From the NCBI RefSeq assembly GCF_014191495.1, contig NZ_JACHWR010000002.1, positions 1,426,001-1,490,000 of the forward strand: a stretch of 64,000 bases of DNA, written 5' to 3'. Source of the DNA: Nocardioides soli (GTDB taxonomy: Bacteria; Actinomycetota; Actinomycetes; Propionibacteriales; Nocardioidaceae). Position 1 is the first letter of the stretch. Each line of letters starts with the position of its first letter. This document shows positions 15,535 through 23,916 of this stretch, one piece after another. The notes below the pieces were generated by a model. It worked only from the letters and a program-made list of their open reading frames with translations, made no database searches and was not told the DNA's origin. Made by a program: the position numbers and the translations under genes.

Positions 15535-17289
15535 GTGGGGCCTGACGGATCGAGGATTCAGTCCGACCACGCGACCTGGTCGGACTCGTCGGCGCGTGCC
15601 GTGCTGCAGCTGATGGTGGAGTCGGTGGCGGAGATGGTCGGCTTCGAGGTGGCGGCGCTGTCGGTGGTGCTCGGCGACGAGCTGGTCACGATGGCCTACA
15701 CGGGTCCCGAGGAGCACCGCGCGTACGTCGAGGAGAGCGACCCGGTCTCGGTCATCACCCCCGTCCTGGAGCGGGCGCGGCCGTGGGGTCCGCGGCTCCG
15801 GTTCATCGAGGCCACCGCTCTCACCGAGCTCGAGGGCCACTGGGTCGAGGTCGAGCAGGTGGCCAGCGCGCACCCCGATGCCTGGCGGCCCACCGATGGG
15901 CTGCTCGCCGTGCTCAGCAACGACGACGGTGCCGTCGTCGGCATCCTGTCCGTCGACCGGCCCTCGTCGGGCCGGCGGCCCGACGAGCGGCAACGCGGCC
16001 TCCTGGAGCGGTACGCCGCGCAGGCCGAGCGCGCCGTGCTGACGGCGTTCGAGCGCGAGGCGCTGGTCCAGCAGGTGGCCCACGCGGAGTCCGCACGCCG
16101 GCTGATCCGCTCGGCCTCGCGCCCCACCCACGGCTCGCTCGAGGACGTGCTGCGACACACCCACGGCCCGCTGGTCACCGGCTTCGACGCCCGCGGATCG
16201 TGGCTCCAGGTGTTCCAGCCGGACGGACCCGGGGTGGGCGTCGTACGCACCGACGCCGGCCGGCTGGTCCCGATCTCGCGCGACCTCGTCGACGTGGCCG
16301 TGCGGGTCGCGCCGAGCCTGTGGGCCGATCAGCGGCCGGTGGTGATCACCGCGGACAGCATTCCACCCGACGTGCCCGAGATCCGCGACCACTTCCTCCA
16401 GCGCGACGTGTCGTCGGTGCTCGGCGTCGCGCTCGGCGTCGGCGAGGAGTGCGTGGGCTTCATGGCGCTCTCCCGGCACGCCGACCAACCGCCGTGGTCG
16501 CAGGTCGAGATCGACTCCGCGCTGCAGATCGGCCACGACCTCGGCGCCGCCCTGGTGACCGCGGGGGCGCTGGAGCGCGAGCGCAACCTGGTGCGCGAGC
16601 TGCAACAGATCGACGACCACCGCAGCCAGCTGATCGCGACGCTCTCCCACGAGCTGCGGACGCCGCTGACGGTGATCTCGGGCAACCTCGAGCTGCTCGG
16701 GACCCTCGACCTCGATCCGCAGGCGGATCGCTACCAGCAGGCGATGAACCGCGGCACCCAGCGCATGGGCAAGGTCGTCGACGACCTCCTCCTGCTGGCC
16801 CGGGTGAGCAACCCGCAGCACCCGCTCACGCGGGTCCCGGTCGACCTGCGCACGGTGGCCCGCGACGTCGTGTCACTGGTCGAGTCGACGGCCAGGTCGA
16901 AGGGGCTCACGGTCACCGTCGACCTGGAGCCGGACGGGCTGATGGTGCCCGGCGACCCGGTCGAGCTCGACCGCCTCGTCGGCAACCTGGTCAGCAACGC
17001 CGTGAAGTACACCCCGGCGGGCGGCTCGATCACGGTGTCGGCGGCGCGCCGCGCGGGCGAGGTCGTGCTGGGTGTCGCCGACACCGGCCTGGGCATCTCC
17101 GAGGACGACCAGGAGGGGTTGTTCCGGGCGTTCTTCCGCACCACCAACCCCGACGCGCTGCGCGAGCCCGGCACCGGCCTGGGCCTGGCGATCGTCGCCA
17201 CGATCCTGGAGCGCCACCAGGGCCGGGTCGAGGTCGGCTCGCGGCTGGGCGAGGGCACGACGTTCACCGTGATCCTGCCCGCCGCCTGA
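15535..17289 (+). CDS. sensor histidine kinase with GAF domains
   Basis: The protein has 584 residues from GTG 15535; TAGGTT at 15523-15528, 6 nt before it, indicates a leaderless message. Two GAF-like regions (about 15-170 and 190-345) precede a HisKA domain with the phospho-acceptor His372 in SHELRTPLTVISGNLELL. The HATPase domain has the N box (LVGNLVSNAVKYT), G1 box (VADTGLGIS) and G2 box (GTGLGLAIV). There are no membrane segments, so it should be a cytosolic sensor of a small ligand or redox state. No response regulator gene is adjacent. Confidence 0.93.
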   Translation: MGPDGSRIQSDHATWSDSSARAVLQLMVESVAEMVGFEVAALSVVLGDELVTMAYTGPEEHRAYVEESDPVSVITPVLERARPWGPRLRFIEATALTELEGHWVEVEQVASAHPDAWRPTDGLLAVLSNDDGAVVGILSVDRPSSGRRPDERQRGLLERYAAQAERAVLTAFEREALVQQVAHAESARRLIRSASRPTHGSLEDVLRHTHGPLVTGFDARGSWLQVFQPDGPGVGVVRTDAGRLVPISRDLVDVAVRVAPSLWADQRPVVITADSIPPDVPEIRDHFLQRDVSSVLGVALGVGEECVGFMALSRHADQPPWSQVEIDSALQIGHDLGAALVTAGALERERNLVRELQQIDDHRSQLIATLSHELRTPLTVISGNLELLGTLDLDPQADRYQQAMNRGTQRMGKVVDDLLLLARVSNPQHPLTRVPVDLRTVARDVVSLVESTARSKGLTVTVDLEPDGLMVPGDPVELDRLVGNLVSNAVKYTPAGGSITVSAARRAGEVVLGVADTGLGISEDDQEGLFRAFFRTTNPDALREPGTGLGLAIVATILERHQGRVEVGSRLGEGTTFTVILPAA

Positions 17290-17321
17290 GCCGCTGGTCG
17301 GCCGCTGGGTCGGCCGTGGGG

Positions 17322-18038
17322 TCAGAACGCCGTCGAGCCCGGCTTCACCACGCCGAGCAGCGCCGCCACCAGCACCAGCGTCCAGATGGAGTAGACCCAC
17401 GGTTCGCACCGCCGGATCGAGCCGAGGATCGCCCTCTCGACCTCCGGGGTCGACCCGCTGGTGACGAGCCTGCCGAACGCCGGGCCGAAGGGCAGGAGCT
17501 GCCGGCGGATCATCACCCCGCAGAAGATGCACAGCCCGTACGCCGCGACCTTGGCGCCCAGCCACGTCGGGTTGGTGTCGACGCCGAAGGGCTCGGTGGC
17601 GAGCATCGTGTAGACCGCCACCCCGACGAGCCCGGCGCTGAGCCCGTAGCGCACGACCAGGTCGGCCTTCTGGGACAGGCGAGCGAGGGGCGTGTCGCCG
17701 CCGCGGTAGTCGATGAGCGAGACCGCAAGCCAGGCCAGGCCGGCGACCCACACGAGGACCAGCAGCCAGCCGTCGACGAAGAACTCGTCGCCCAGTGGCC
17801 CGACCGCCATCAGCGTGATCCCGCTGGGCAGGAACAGCACCAGCGAGATGCGCGGGGCGATGTCGACGCCGTGCATGATCCTCGTCGACACCGCCCGCGC
17901 CTCCGGCCCGAGGTCGGACCTGAGGATGTAGCGGCTGGCGTAGTAGACGCCGACGTCGCCGCCCAGCCAGTAGGCGAACAGCACGATGTGCAGGAAGACC
18001 GCGAGGCTGTGTCCGTTGAACCCGTGGACCGCTTCCAT
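17322..18038 (-). CDS. multi-pass membrane protein of unknown function
   Basis: The protein has 238 residues with about six hydrophobic segments (for example SLAVFLHIVLFAYWLGGDVGVYYA at the N-terminus, given here in shortened form as HIVLFAYWLGGDVGVYYA, and WLLVLVWVAGLAWLAV). The first segment, with its His and Trp-Leu-Gly-Gly, recalls CopD- or DUF2269-like membrane proteins, but I cannot assign it. It lies 13 bases after the cupin gene and is probably the last gene of an operon with the cupin and acyl-CoA synthetase. Confidence 0.8.
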   Translation of the reverse strand: MEAVHGFNGHSLAVFLHIVLFAYWLGGDVGVYYASRYILRSDLGPEARAVSTRIMHGVDIAPRISLVLFLPSGITLMAVGPLGDEFFVDGWLLVLVWVAGLAWLAVSLIDYRGGDTPLARLSQKADLVVRYGLSAGLVGVAVYTMLATEPFGVDTNPTWLGAKVAAYGLCIFCGVMIRRQLLPFGPAFGRLVTSGSTPEVERAILGSIRRCEPWVYSIWTLVLVAALLGVVKPGSTAF

Positions 18039-18051
18039 CAGTTGCGGCCCG

Positions 18052-19308
18052 TCACATTCCGTCGCCGTCCCAGCGGCCGCGGGAGCGGCTGCGGACGGGC
18101 AGCGAGGAGATGATCGGAGCCGGGATCGGGTCGCCGTCCTTCCAGTCCACCCGGGTGCCCCAGTTGTGGGCGTGTGTGCCGGTCCGCTCGTCGGGATGCT
18201 CCACCTCGCGGCCGGAGAAGCCCCAGTCCGGCGTGGCGGACTCGTCGTGCGCGTGGTCGTGCGCGTGGTCGTGCGAGTGGTCGTGACCGCCGTGGCCGCC
18301 CTGCAGGTTGGCCGCGTCCATGGCCTTCAGGATCGCGATCAGTGAGGGGTCGGCGCCGGTGCCCTGGTGCTTGACGGCGGAGTTGTCCTGGCCCTGGTCG
18401 ATCTGGAACTGCCAGGACGCCGTCATCTGGCGCATGTCCTCGTCGGAGCGCCACGGCGTCGCGAGGTCGTGGGTCGAGTGCGACCAGCGCACCGGCGGGT
18501 GCGGCTCCTCCTGCAGGCCCGCGGGTCCGTAGTTGACGCCGTCGCCGCCCCAACGCACCCACTCTCGCTGGGTGTACCAGTTGGCCAGCTCGCCGTCGGA
18601 GCGCAGCAGCCAGGTGGCGCCGCCCTCCATCGTCGTGAAGTGGCCGTGCTTGACCCGGGCGGGGCGGAAGAAGTAGGTGCCGAGGTCGAGGGTGCCGAAG
18701 TTGTACTCCATCAGCCCCTGGGTGGTGTAGGCCTCCTCGTAGCACGGGTGGTGCGCGAGGCGGTGGTCGCTCCAACCCTCCTGGGCGTGCACCAGGCGGG
18801 TGTAGAAGCCGGTGACGGGGTCGACGTGGAGGTACTTGATGAACAGGCCGGGCATCGGGCCGGGGTTGGGCACCGCGTCCCAGTTCATCGCCTCGGAGTC
18901 GATCACGATGACCTCCTCGCGCGCCTCCGCCCACGACCGGGCACCGCCGAGGGACTCGACCGGGTCGAACCCGGCATCGCCGTACTCGCGGTAGTGCAGC
19001 AGCCGGGTGCCCTCGGCGATCTTGAGGTAGTCGGTCGGCACCCCCTTCGGCGCGTAGACGTAGCCGCCCTTGCCGATCTTCCGGCCGCCGTAGTCGATCT
19101 GCCCGTCGAGCACGTAGTACTCGGTGTTCGCGTGATGGATACCCGGACCACGACCCCAGTCGGTGTGGAAGTCCACCCGCAACGACGAGGAGCCGTCCTC
19201 CTCGTCCACGGACAGCCGGCGCTCACTCGCCCGGCCCTCCCCGGCCGGCAGCTCCGCGGCATGCCAGACGTAGTCGTCTTCCTGGATGAGCTCGACGTGG
19301 GGTCGCAC
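18052..19308 (-). CDS. double-cupin protein (DUF4437-like) with His-rich segment
   Basis: The protein has 418 residues from ATG 19308. Two cupin-like halves can be seen: one around residues 35-110 (HHANTEYYVLDGQIDYGG) and one around 170-240 (HHPCYEEAYTTQGLMEYNFG). His/Asp-rich residues follow near 340, with GGHGGHDHSHDHAHDHAHDE, a likely metal-binding stretch. A further C-terminal region has HAHNWGTRVDWKDGD. It sits between an acyl-CoA synthetase and a membrane protein, with gaps of 30 and 13 bases. The reaction is unknown; a metal-dependent oxygenase or isomerase is possible. Confidence 0.75.
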   Translation of the reverse strand: MRPHVELIQEDDYVWHAAELPAGEGRASERRLSVDEEDGSSSLRVDFHTDWGRGPGIHHANTEYYVLDGQIDYGGRKIGKGGYVYAPKGVPTDYLKIAEGTRLLHYREYGDAGFDPVESLGGARSWAEAREEVIVIDSEAMNWDAVPNPGPMPGLFIKYLHVDPVTGFYTRLVHAQEGWSDHRLAHHPCYEEAYTTQGLMEYNFGTLDLGTYFFRPARVKHGHFTTMEGGATWLLRSDGELANWYTQREWVRWGGDGVNYGPAGLQEEPHPPVRWSHSTHDLATPWRSDEDMRQMTASWQFQIDQGQDNSAVKHQGTGADPSLIAILKAMDAANLQGGHGGHDHSHDHAHDHAHDESATPDWGFSGREVEHPDERTGTHAHNWGTRVDWKDGDPIPAPIISSLPVRSRSRGRWDGDGM

Positions 19309-19338
19309 GTTTCCTCCGGTCGTGATGGGTGGGGTGGG

Positions 19339-20880
19339 TCAGGCGGGGGCCCGGTCGCGCAGCTCGCGCTTGAGGACCTTGCCGCTGGCATTGCGGGGGA
19401 GCGCCGGGAGGGCGCTCCAGTGACGGGGGATCTTGAAGCCGGCGAGCCGGTCGCGGCAGTGGCTCTCGAGGTCGCCGGCGAGCGCGTCGTCGAGCGCGCG
19501 GCCGTCGCGCAGCACGACGTACGCCGCGACCTCCTCGCCCCAGGTCGTGCTCGGCAGGCCGACGATCGCCGACTCCGCGACGGCGGGATGCTGCGCGAGC
19601 ACGTCCTCGACCTCGCGGGGGTAGACGTTGACGCCGCCGGAGATGATCAGGTCCTTCTTGCGGTCGACGACGTGCACGTAGCCGTCGTCGTCGCGGACCA
19701 CCACGTCGCCGCAGGTGAGGAACCCGTCGTGGGTCGTGCACGCCGCGGTCGCGTCGGGGTCGTCGTGGTAGCCGTTCATCAGGAACGGCGAGCGGCTGAA
19801 CAGCTCGCCCGGCTCGCCGGCCGGCACGGGGTCGCCGGCGTCGTCGACGACCCGCAGCTCGGTCATGAACCAGGCGTGGCCCACGGAACCGGGCTTGGTG
19901 AACTGGTCGGCCGGGCGGAGGTTCGTGATGATGCCGGCCTCGGTGGAGCCGTAGAGCTCGTGGATGCCGCGGCCGGGGAACTCGCTCATCACCCATTGCT
20001 TGAGCGGCCAGGGGAGTGCGGCGGCGTTGAAGTAGAGGGTGTCGAGTGCACCGAGGTCGTGCTTCGCGACCGCGCCCTCGCCGAGCCCGCGCAGCATCTG
20101 GGCGTGGGTCGGGACCAGGAAGGTCGACCGCACCCGGTCCCGGGCCATCAGCGCCAGGAACTCCTCGGGGTCCCAGTGCCGCAGCATGGTGACCGTGCCG
20201 CCGCAGAAGACCGGCGCGTAGCCGAAGGCGAACCCGGCGCCGTGGTACATCGGCGCGACGGCGGCCGACGTACGCCCGGGACCGAGCCCCCACTCGAGGG
20301 CGCTCAGGTAGAAGGTCAGCGCCCGGCTGCGATGGGAGATGACGACGCCCTTGGGTCGCCCGGTGGTGCCGGAGGTGTAGGCGATGCAGAACGGGTCCTG
20401 TTCCGCGACGGCGACACCTGGGTCGCGGGAGCTCGCGACCGCGAGCTCGGCCTCGTAGTCCGGGCCGAGCTGGGTGCCACCGATGCTGAGCACGACCAGC
20501 CGGAGGTCGTCGATGTCGCCGGCGACGGCGGCGAGCGCGGCGTCGAGCACCAGTGCGCGGGCACCGGAGTGCTCGAGGATGTAGCGGCTCTCGCTCGGGG
20601 CGAGCCGCGGGTTGAGCGGCACCATGACGAGGCCGGCCTTTGCGATGCCGGCCGCGATCTCGGGGTACTCCAGCCGGTTGCCGAGCAGCACCGCCACCCG
20701 GTCGCCGCGGCGCAGCCCACGCTCGAGCAGGCGGGCGCCGAGCCGGCTGGCCCGCTCGTCGAGCGCCCCGAAGGTCAGCGTCCGGTCGCCGTCGACGACC
20801 GCGGTGGCGCGGGGGCTCGCGATCGCGAACTCCCGGATGCCGCCCGCGATGGTGAGCGGCGCGCCGCCGGTTCGAATCAT
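19339..20880 (-). CDS. AMP-binding acyl-CoA synthetase
   Basis: The protein has 513 residues from ATG at 20880. A longer frame opens further upstream but runs through the palindromic repeat, and a -10 box sits 7 nt before 20880, so this start is preferred. The ANL motifs are present: IAYTSGTTGRPKGVVISH (P-loop, A3), LYGSTEAGI (A5), CGDVVVRDDDGYVHVVDRKKDLIISGG (A7-A8, given in two parts CGDVVVRDDDGY and VDRKKDLIISGG), and NASGKVLKREL with the catalytic lysine (A10). It activates a carboxylic acid to its acyl-CoA. The chain type is not predictable. Confidence 0.95.
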   Translation of the reverse strand: MIRTGGAPLTIAGGIREFAIASPRATAVVDGDRTLTFGALDERASRLGARLLERGLRRGDRVAVLLGNRLEYPEIAAGIAKAGLVMVPLNPRLAPSESRYILEHSGARALVLDAALAAVAGDIDDLRLVVLSIGGTQLGPDYEAELAVASSRDPGVAVAEQDPFCIAYTSGTTGRPKGVVISHRSRALTFYLSALEWGLGPGRTSAAVAPMYHGAGFAFGYAPVFCGGTVTMLRHWDPEEFLALMARDRVRSTFLVPTHAQMLRGLGEGAVAKHDLGALDTLYFNAAALPWPLKQWVMSEFPGRGIHELYGSTEAGIITNLRPADQFTKPGSVGHAWFMTELRVVDDAGDPVPAGEPGELFSRSPFLMNGYHDDPDATAACTTHDGFLTCGDVVVRDDDGYVHVVDRKKDLIISGGVNVYPREVEDVLAQHPAVAESAIVGLPSTTWGEEVAAYVVLRDGRALDDALAGDLESHCRDRLAGFKIPRHWSALPALPRNASGKVLKRELRDRAPA

Positions 20881-20901
20881 AGATATAAGAATATACGATC
20901 T
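20881..20901 (-). promoter_or_regulatory. leaderless promoter with AT-rich motif, copy C
   Basis: On the reverse strand TATTCT (20893-20888) lies 7 nt before ATG 20880 and no ribosome binding site is seen. The forward strand reads ATATACGATCT at 20891-20901, the same motif as at 14074. The whole stretch is roughly a palindrome from AGAT to ATCT, as expected for a dimeric repressor site. Confidence 0.6.
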
Positions 20902-20955
20902 ACGAGCGACGTCCAGCGATGGGCCGAAGTCGAGACCGAGGGGGCGTGCGCGGGC

Positions 20956-21054
20956 GGTGGTTTCGAGGCTCGGGCCTGGCGGCCCTCGCACCTCAACCAC
21001 CGTGGCGGTGGTTGAGGTGCGAAGGCGCGCTGGCGCCTGAGCCTCGAAACCACC
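20956..21054. repeat. long palindrome, family A
   Basis: The outer arms are GGTGGTTTCGAGGCTC (20956-20971) and its exact complement ending at 21054. The inside holds CACCTCAACCACCG and CGGTGGTTGAGGTG back to back. Related copies are at 25206-25375, 49191-49274 and inside glgE (44442-44645). It lies between the divergent acyl-CoA synthetase and DsbA genes. Confidence 0.9.
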
Positions 21055-21109
21055 GGTCACGGAACGTCTGGATTCGGAACATTCGGTCCGCCGGTCGCGT
21101 TGGCCCGAC

Positions 21110-21817
21110 GTGAAGATCGAGATCTGGAGTGACGTCGTCTGCCCGTGGTGCTACGTCGGGAAGCGTCGTCTGGAGACCGCCCTGGCCGGCTTCGAGCACG
21201 CGGACGACGTCGAGGTCGTCTACCGCTCCTTCGAGCTCGACCCCTCGGCCCCCGAGCACGGCCACGAGCTCTCGACCGGCGTGATCGCGCGCAAGTACGG
21301 CCGCAGCGAGGCGGAGATGCGCCAGATGCAGCAGCAGCTCATCGACCTCGCCGCCGAGGAGGGCCTGGCGTTCCGGCTCTTCGAGACCGTGCACACCAAC
21401 ACCGTCGACGCGCACCGGCTGCTCCACCTCGCGCTCGCGACCGGTGGTCCGGCGCGCCAGCGCGAGCTGAAGGAGGCGCTGCTCTCGGCGTACTTCGAGC
21501 AGGCCCGCAACGTCGGCGACCACGACGTCCTCACCGAGATCGCGGTGGCGGCCGGGCTCGACGAGGCCCGCGTGCGCGGCGTACTGACGAGCCAGGCGTA
21601 CGCCGACGACGTCGCCGCCGACATCGCCCAGGCCCGGGCGTACGGCGCCAGCGGCGTCCCGTTCTTCGTCGTCGACCAGAAGTACGGCGTCTCCGGCGCC
21701 CAGTCGGCCGAGGTCTTCGCCCAAGTGCTGCAGCAGGCCTGGGCCGACGCCCACCCCGTGCTCCAGGCCGTCGGCGGCGATGCGGAGGCCTGCGGCCCCG
21801 ACGGCTGTGCGATCTGA
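21110..21817 (+). CDS. DsbA-family oxidoreductase (FrnE-like)
   Basis: The protein has 235 residues from GTG 21110. It starts MKIEIWSDVVCPWCYVGKRR with a CPWC active site at residues 11-14, a helical insert (ALLSAYFEQARNVGDHDVL), and a closing GASGVPFFVVD whose proline is the cis-Pro of the thioredoxin fold. There is no signal peptide, so this is a cytosolic FrnE-type member rather than a periplasmic DsbA. It probably acts on thiol substrates or as an isomerase. Confidence 0.92.
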   Translation: MKIEIWSDVVCPWCYVGKRRLETALAGFEHADDVEVVYRSFELDPSAPEHGHELSTGVIARKYGRSEAEMRQMQQQLIDLAAEEGLAFRLFETVHTNTVDAHRLLHLALATGGPARQRELKEALLSAYFEQARNVGDHDVLTEIAVAAGLDEARVRGVLTSQAYADDVAADIAQARAYGASGVPFFVVDQKYGVSGAQSAEVFAQVLQQAWADAHPVLQAVGGDAEACGPDGCAI

Positions 21818-21823
21818 CTCACA

Positions 21824-21842
21824 GTTGGTTAGGCAAACCTAA
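21824..21842 (-). promoter_or_regulatory. DtxR/IdeR-type iron box
   Basis: The reverse strand reads TTAGGTTTGCCTAACCAAC. This matches the known IdeR consensus TTAGGTTAGSCTAACCTAA at 16 of 19 positions. It lies 24 bases before the efeU start, with TACGAT (21853-21858) between as a likely -10 box. Iron-loaded IdeR/DtxR bound here would block efeUOB transcription. Confidence 0.85.
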
Positions 21843-21866
21843 CTGACGAGCGTACGATCAGGGTTC

Positions 21867-22721
21867 GTGCTCGCCAACTACCTGATCGGCCTGCGTGAGG
21901 GGCTCGAGGCCTCGCTGGTGGTCAGCATCCTGGTCGCCTACCTGGTCAAGACCGACCGGCGCGACCTGCTGCCCCGGATCTGGGTGGGGGTGGCGCTCGC
22001 CGTGGCCATCGCCCTCGGGTTCGGCTTCGCGCTGTTCTTCGGTCCGCGCGGGCTGACCTTCGAGGCGCAGGAGGCGATCGGCGGCACCCTGTCGATCGTC
22101 GCGGTCGGCCTGGTCACCTGGATGATCTTCTGGATGGCCCGCGCCGCCCGCTCGCTGAGCGGCGAGCTGCGCGGCCAGATCGACGCGGCCGCCGAGGGCT
22201 CGTGGTTCGCCCTGGTCCTGGTGGCGATCCTCGCCGTCGGCCGGGAGGGCCTGGAGACCGCGCTCTTCCTGTGGTCCGCGACCGAGGCCGTCTCCCGCGA
22301 CACCAACGCCACCTGGCAGCCGCTGCTCGGCGCCGCGCTCGGCATCGCCACCGCGGTGCTGCTCGGCTACCTGCTCTACCGCGGCGCGATCTCGATCAAC
22401 CTCAGCAAGTTCTTCACCTGGACCGGCGCGTTCCTGATCCTGGTCGCCGGCGGCGTCCTCTCCTACGGCGTCCACGACCTCCAGGAGGCCGGCATCCTGC
22501 CCGGGCTGCACACCCTGGCCTGGGACGTCTCCGACACGATCGACCCGACGACCTGGTACGCCACCCTGCTCAAGGGGATCTTCAACTTCTCCCCGCAGAC
22601 GACCGTGCTCGAGGCCGCGGTCTGGGTTCTGTACGTCGTACCCGTCATGACGCTCTTCCTCGTCTCGGCGCGCCGGCGCAGCCGCGCGACCTCCGCTCCC
22701 ACGCCCACTCCCGTCAGCTGA
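21867..22721 (+). CDS. efeU: iron permease EfeU (FTR1 family)
   Basis: The protein has 284 residues from GTG 21867. It has seven predicted membrane segments and the two REGLE motifs that bind iron in FTR1 permeases: LREGLEASLVV at residues 9-20 and GREGLETALFL near residue 128. It is the membrane channel of the EfeUOB high-affinity iron uptake system. It is followed by efeO and efeB in the same direction, and an IdeR-type box lies upstream. Confidence 0.96.
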   Translation: MLANYLIGLREGLEASLVVSILVAYLVKTDRRDLLPRIWVGVALAVAIALGFGFALFFGPRGLTFEAQEAIGGTLSIVAVGLVTWMIFWMARAARSLSGELRGQIDAAAEGSWFALVLVAILAVGREGLETALFLWSATEAVSRDTNATWQPLLGAALGIATAVLLGYLLYRGAISINLSKFFTWTGAFLILVAGGVLSYGVHDLQEAGILPGLHTLAWDVSDTIDPTTWYATLLKGIFNFSPQTTVLEAAVWVLYVVPVMTLFLVSARRRSRATSAPTPTPVS

Positions 22722-22755
22722 CCCCTCGTCTGACCGTCCCAGAAGGACCGACCAC

Positions 22756-23916
22756 ATGCGCAAGCCCCTCGCGATCGCCCTGGTGGCGGCCGTCCCGCTC
22801 GTCGCCGCCTGCACCGAGAACACCCGCGGCGACGACTCCGGCTCCGGCGACGCCCGCACCGTCTCGGTCACCTCGACCGACGACGCGTGCGACCTCTCGG
22901 CCGTCGACGCGCCCTCGGGCACCCTGCGGTTCAAGGTCACCAACGACGGCTCGCAGGTCACGGAGTTCTACCTGCTCGGCGAGGACGGCCTGCGGATCGT
23001 CGGCGAGGTCGAGAACATCGGCCCCCAGCTCTCGCGGGAGCTCGTCGTCAACGCGCCGGCCGGCTCGTACGTCACCGCCTGCAAGCCGGGCATGAAGGGC
23101 GACGGCATCCGCGCCGACTTCACCGTGAGCAAGTCCGACGAGGAGCCCGCCGTCTCCGCCGACGACCAGCAGCTGGTCGGCCAGGCGCTGAAGAACTACC
23201 AGGCCTACGTCCAGGACCAGTCCGACCAGCTGGTGGCCAAGACCCAGCAGTTCGTCGAGCTCTACGAGTCGGGCCGCGACGACGAGGCACGCGCGCTCTA
23301 CCCGGAGGCCCGGGTGCACTGGGAGCGGATCGAGACCGTCGCCGAGTCCTTCGGTGACCTCGACCCGATGATGGACGCCCGCGAGGCCGATCTCGAAGAG
23401 GGCCAGGAGTGGACCGGCTGGCACCGGATCGAGAAGGACCTCTGGCCGCCGGCGACCGGCTACACCCCGCTCACCGACCAGGAGCGGGCGACGTACGCCG
23501 AGGATCTGATGAAGAACACCGAGACCCTCGACAAGCGCGTCCAGCGGCTCACCTACACCGTCGACCAGATCGCCAACGGCTCCCGGGGCCTGCTCGAGGA
23601 GGTCGCGACCGGCAAGGTCACCGGCGAGGAGGAGATCTGGTCGCACACGGACCTCTGGGACTTCCAGGCCAACGTCGACGGCGCCCGCGTCGCCTACGAG
23701 GGCGTGCAGCCGATCGTCGAGCAGAAGGACCCCGAGCTCGCGACGACGCTGACCGCGCGCTTCGCGGCGCTGCAGAAGCTGCTCGACGCGCAGCGCACCG
23801 ACACCGGCTTCGTGTACTACGACGACCTGAGCCAGGACCAGGTCCAGCAGCTCTCGAACGCCGTCAACGCGCTGTCCGAACCGCTCGCCAACCTGACCGC
23901 GGCGGTGCTGTCCTGA
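22756..23916 (+). CDS. efeO: iron-uptake lipoprotein EfeO
   Basis: The protein has 386 residues. The lipobox is at LVAAC, so Cys19 should be lipidated. Residues 30-130 form a cupredoxin-like domain (FKVTNDGSQVTEFYL), and the rest is the imelysin/M75 helical domain with the HWERIE motif (HxxE family iron site) near residue 195 and GWHRIEKDLW near 225. EfeO binds iron outside the membrane and works with EfeU and EfeB. An AGAAGGA ribosome binding site lies at 22741-22747. Confidence 0.95.
   Translation: MRKPLAIALVAAVPLVAACTENTRGDDSGSGDARTVSVTSTDDACDLSAVDAPSGTLRFKVTNDGSQVTEFYLLGEDGLRIVGEVENIGPQLSRELVVNAPAGSYVTACKPGMKGDGIRADFTVSKSDEEPAVSADDQQLVGQALKNYQAYVQDQSDQLVAKTQQFVELYESGRDDEARALYPEARVHWERIETVAESFGDLDPMMDAREADLEEGQEWTGWHRIEKDLWPPATGYTPLTDQERATYAEDLMKNTETLDKRVQRLTYTVDQIANGSRGLLEEVATGKVTGEEEIWSHTDLWDFQANVDGARVAYEGVQPIVEQKDPELATTLTARFAALQKLLDAQRTDTGFVYYDDLSQDQVQQLSNAVNALSEPLANLTAAVLS

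Noticed and set aside
20881..21060. N-terminal extension of the acyl-CoA synthetase by 60 codons
   Set aside because: The extension reads through the family A palindrome and lies upstream of a good -10 box; the family's normal N-terminus begins after 20880.
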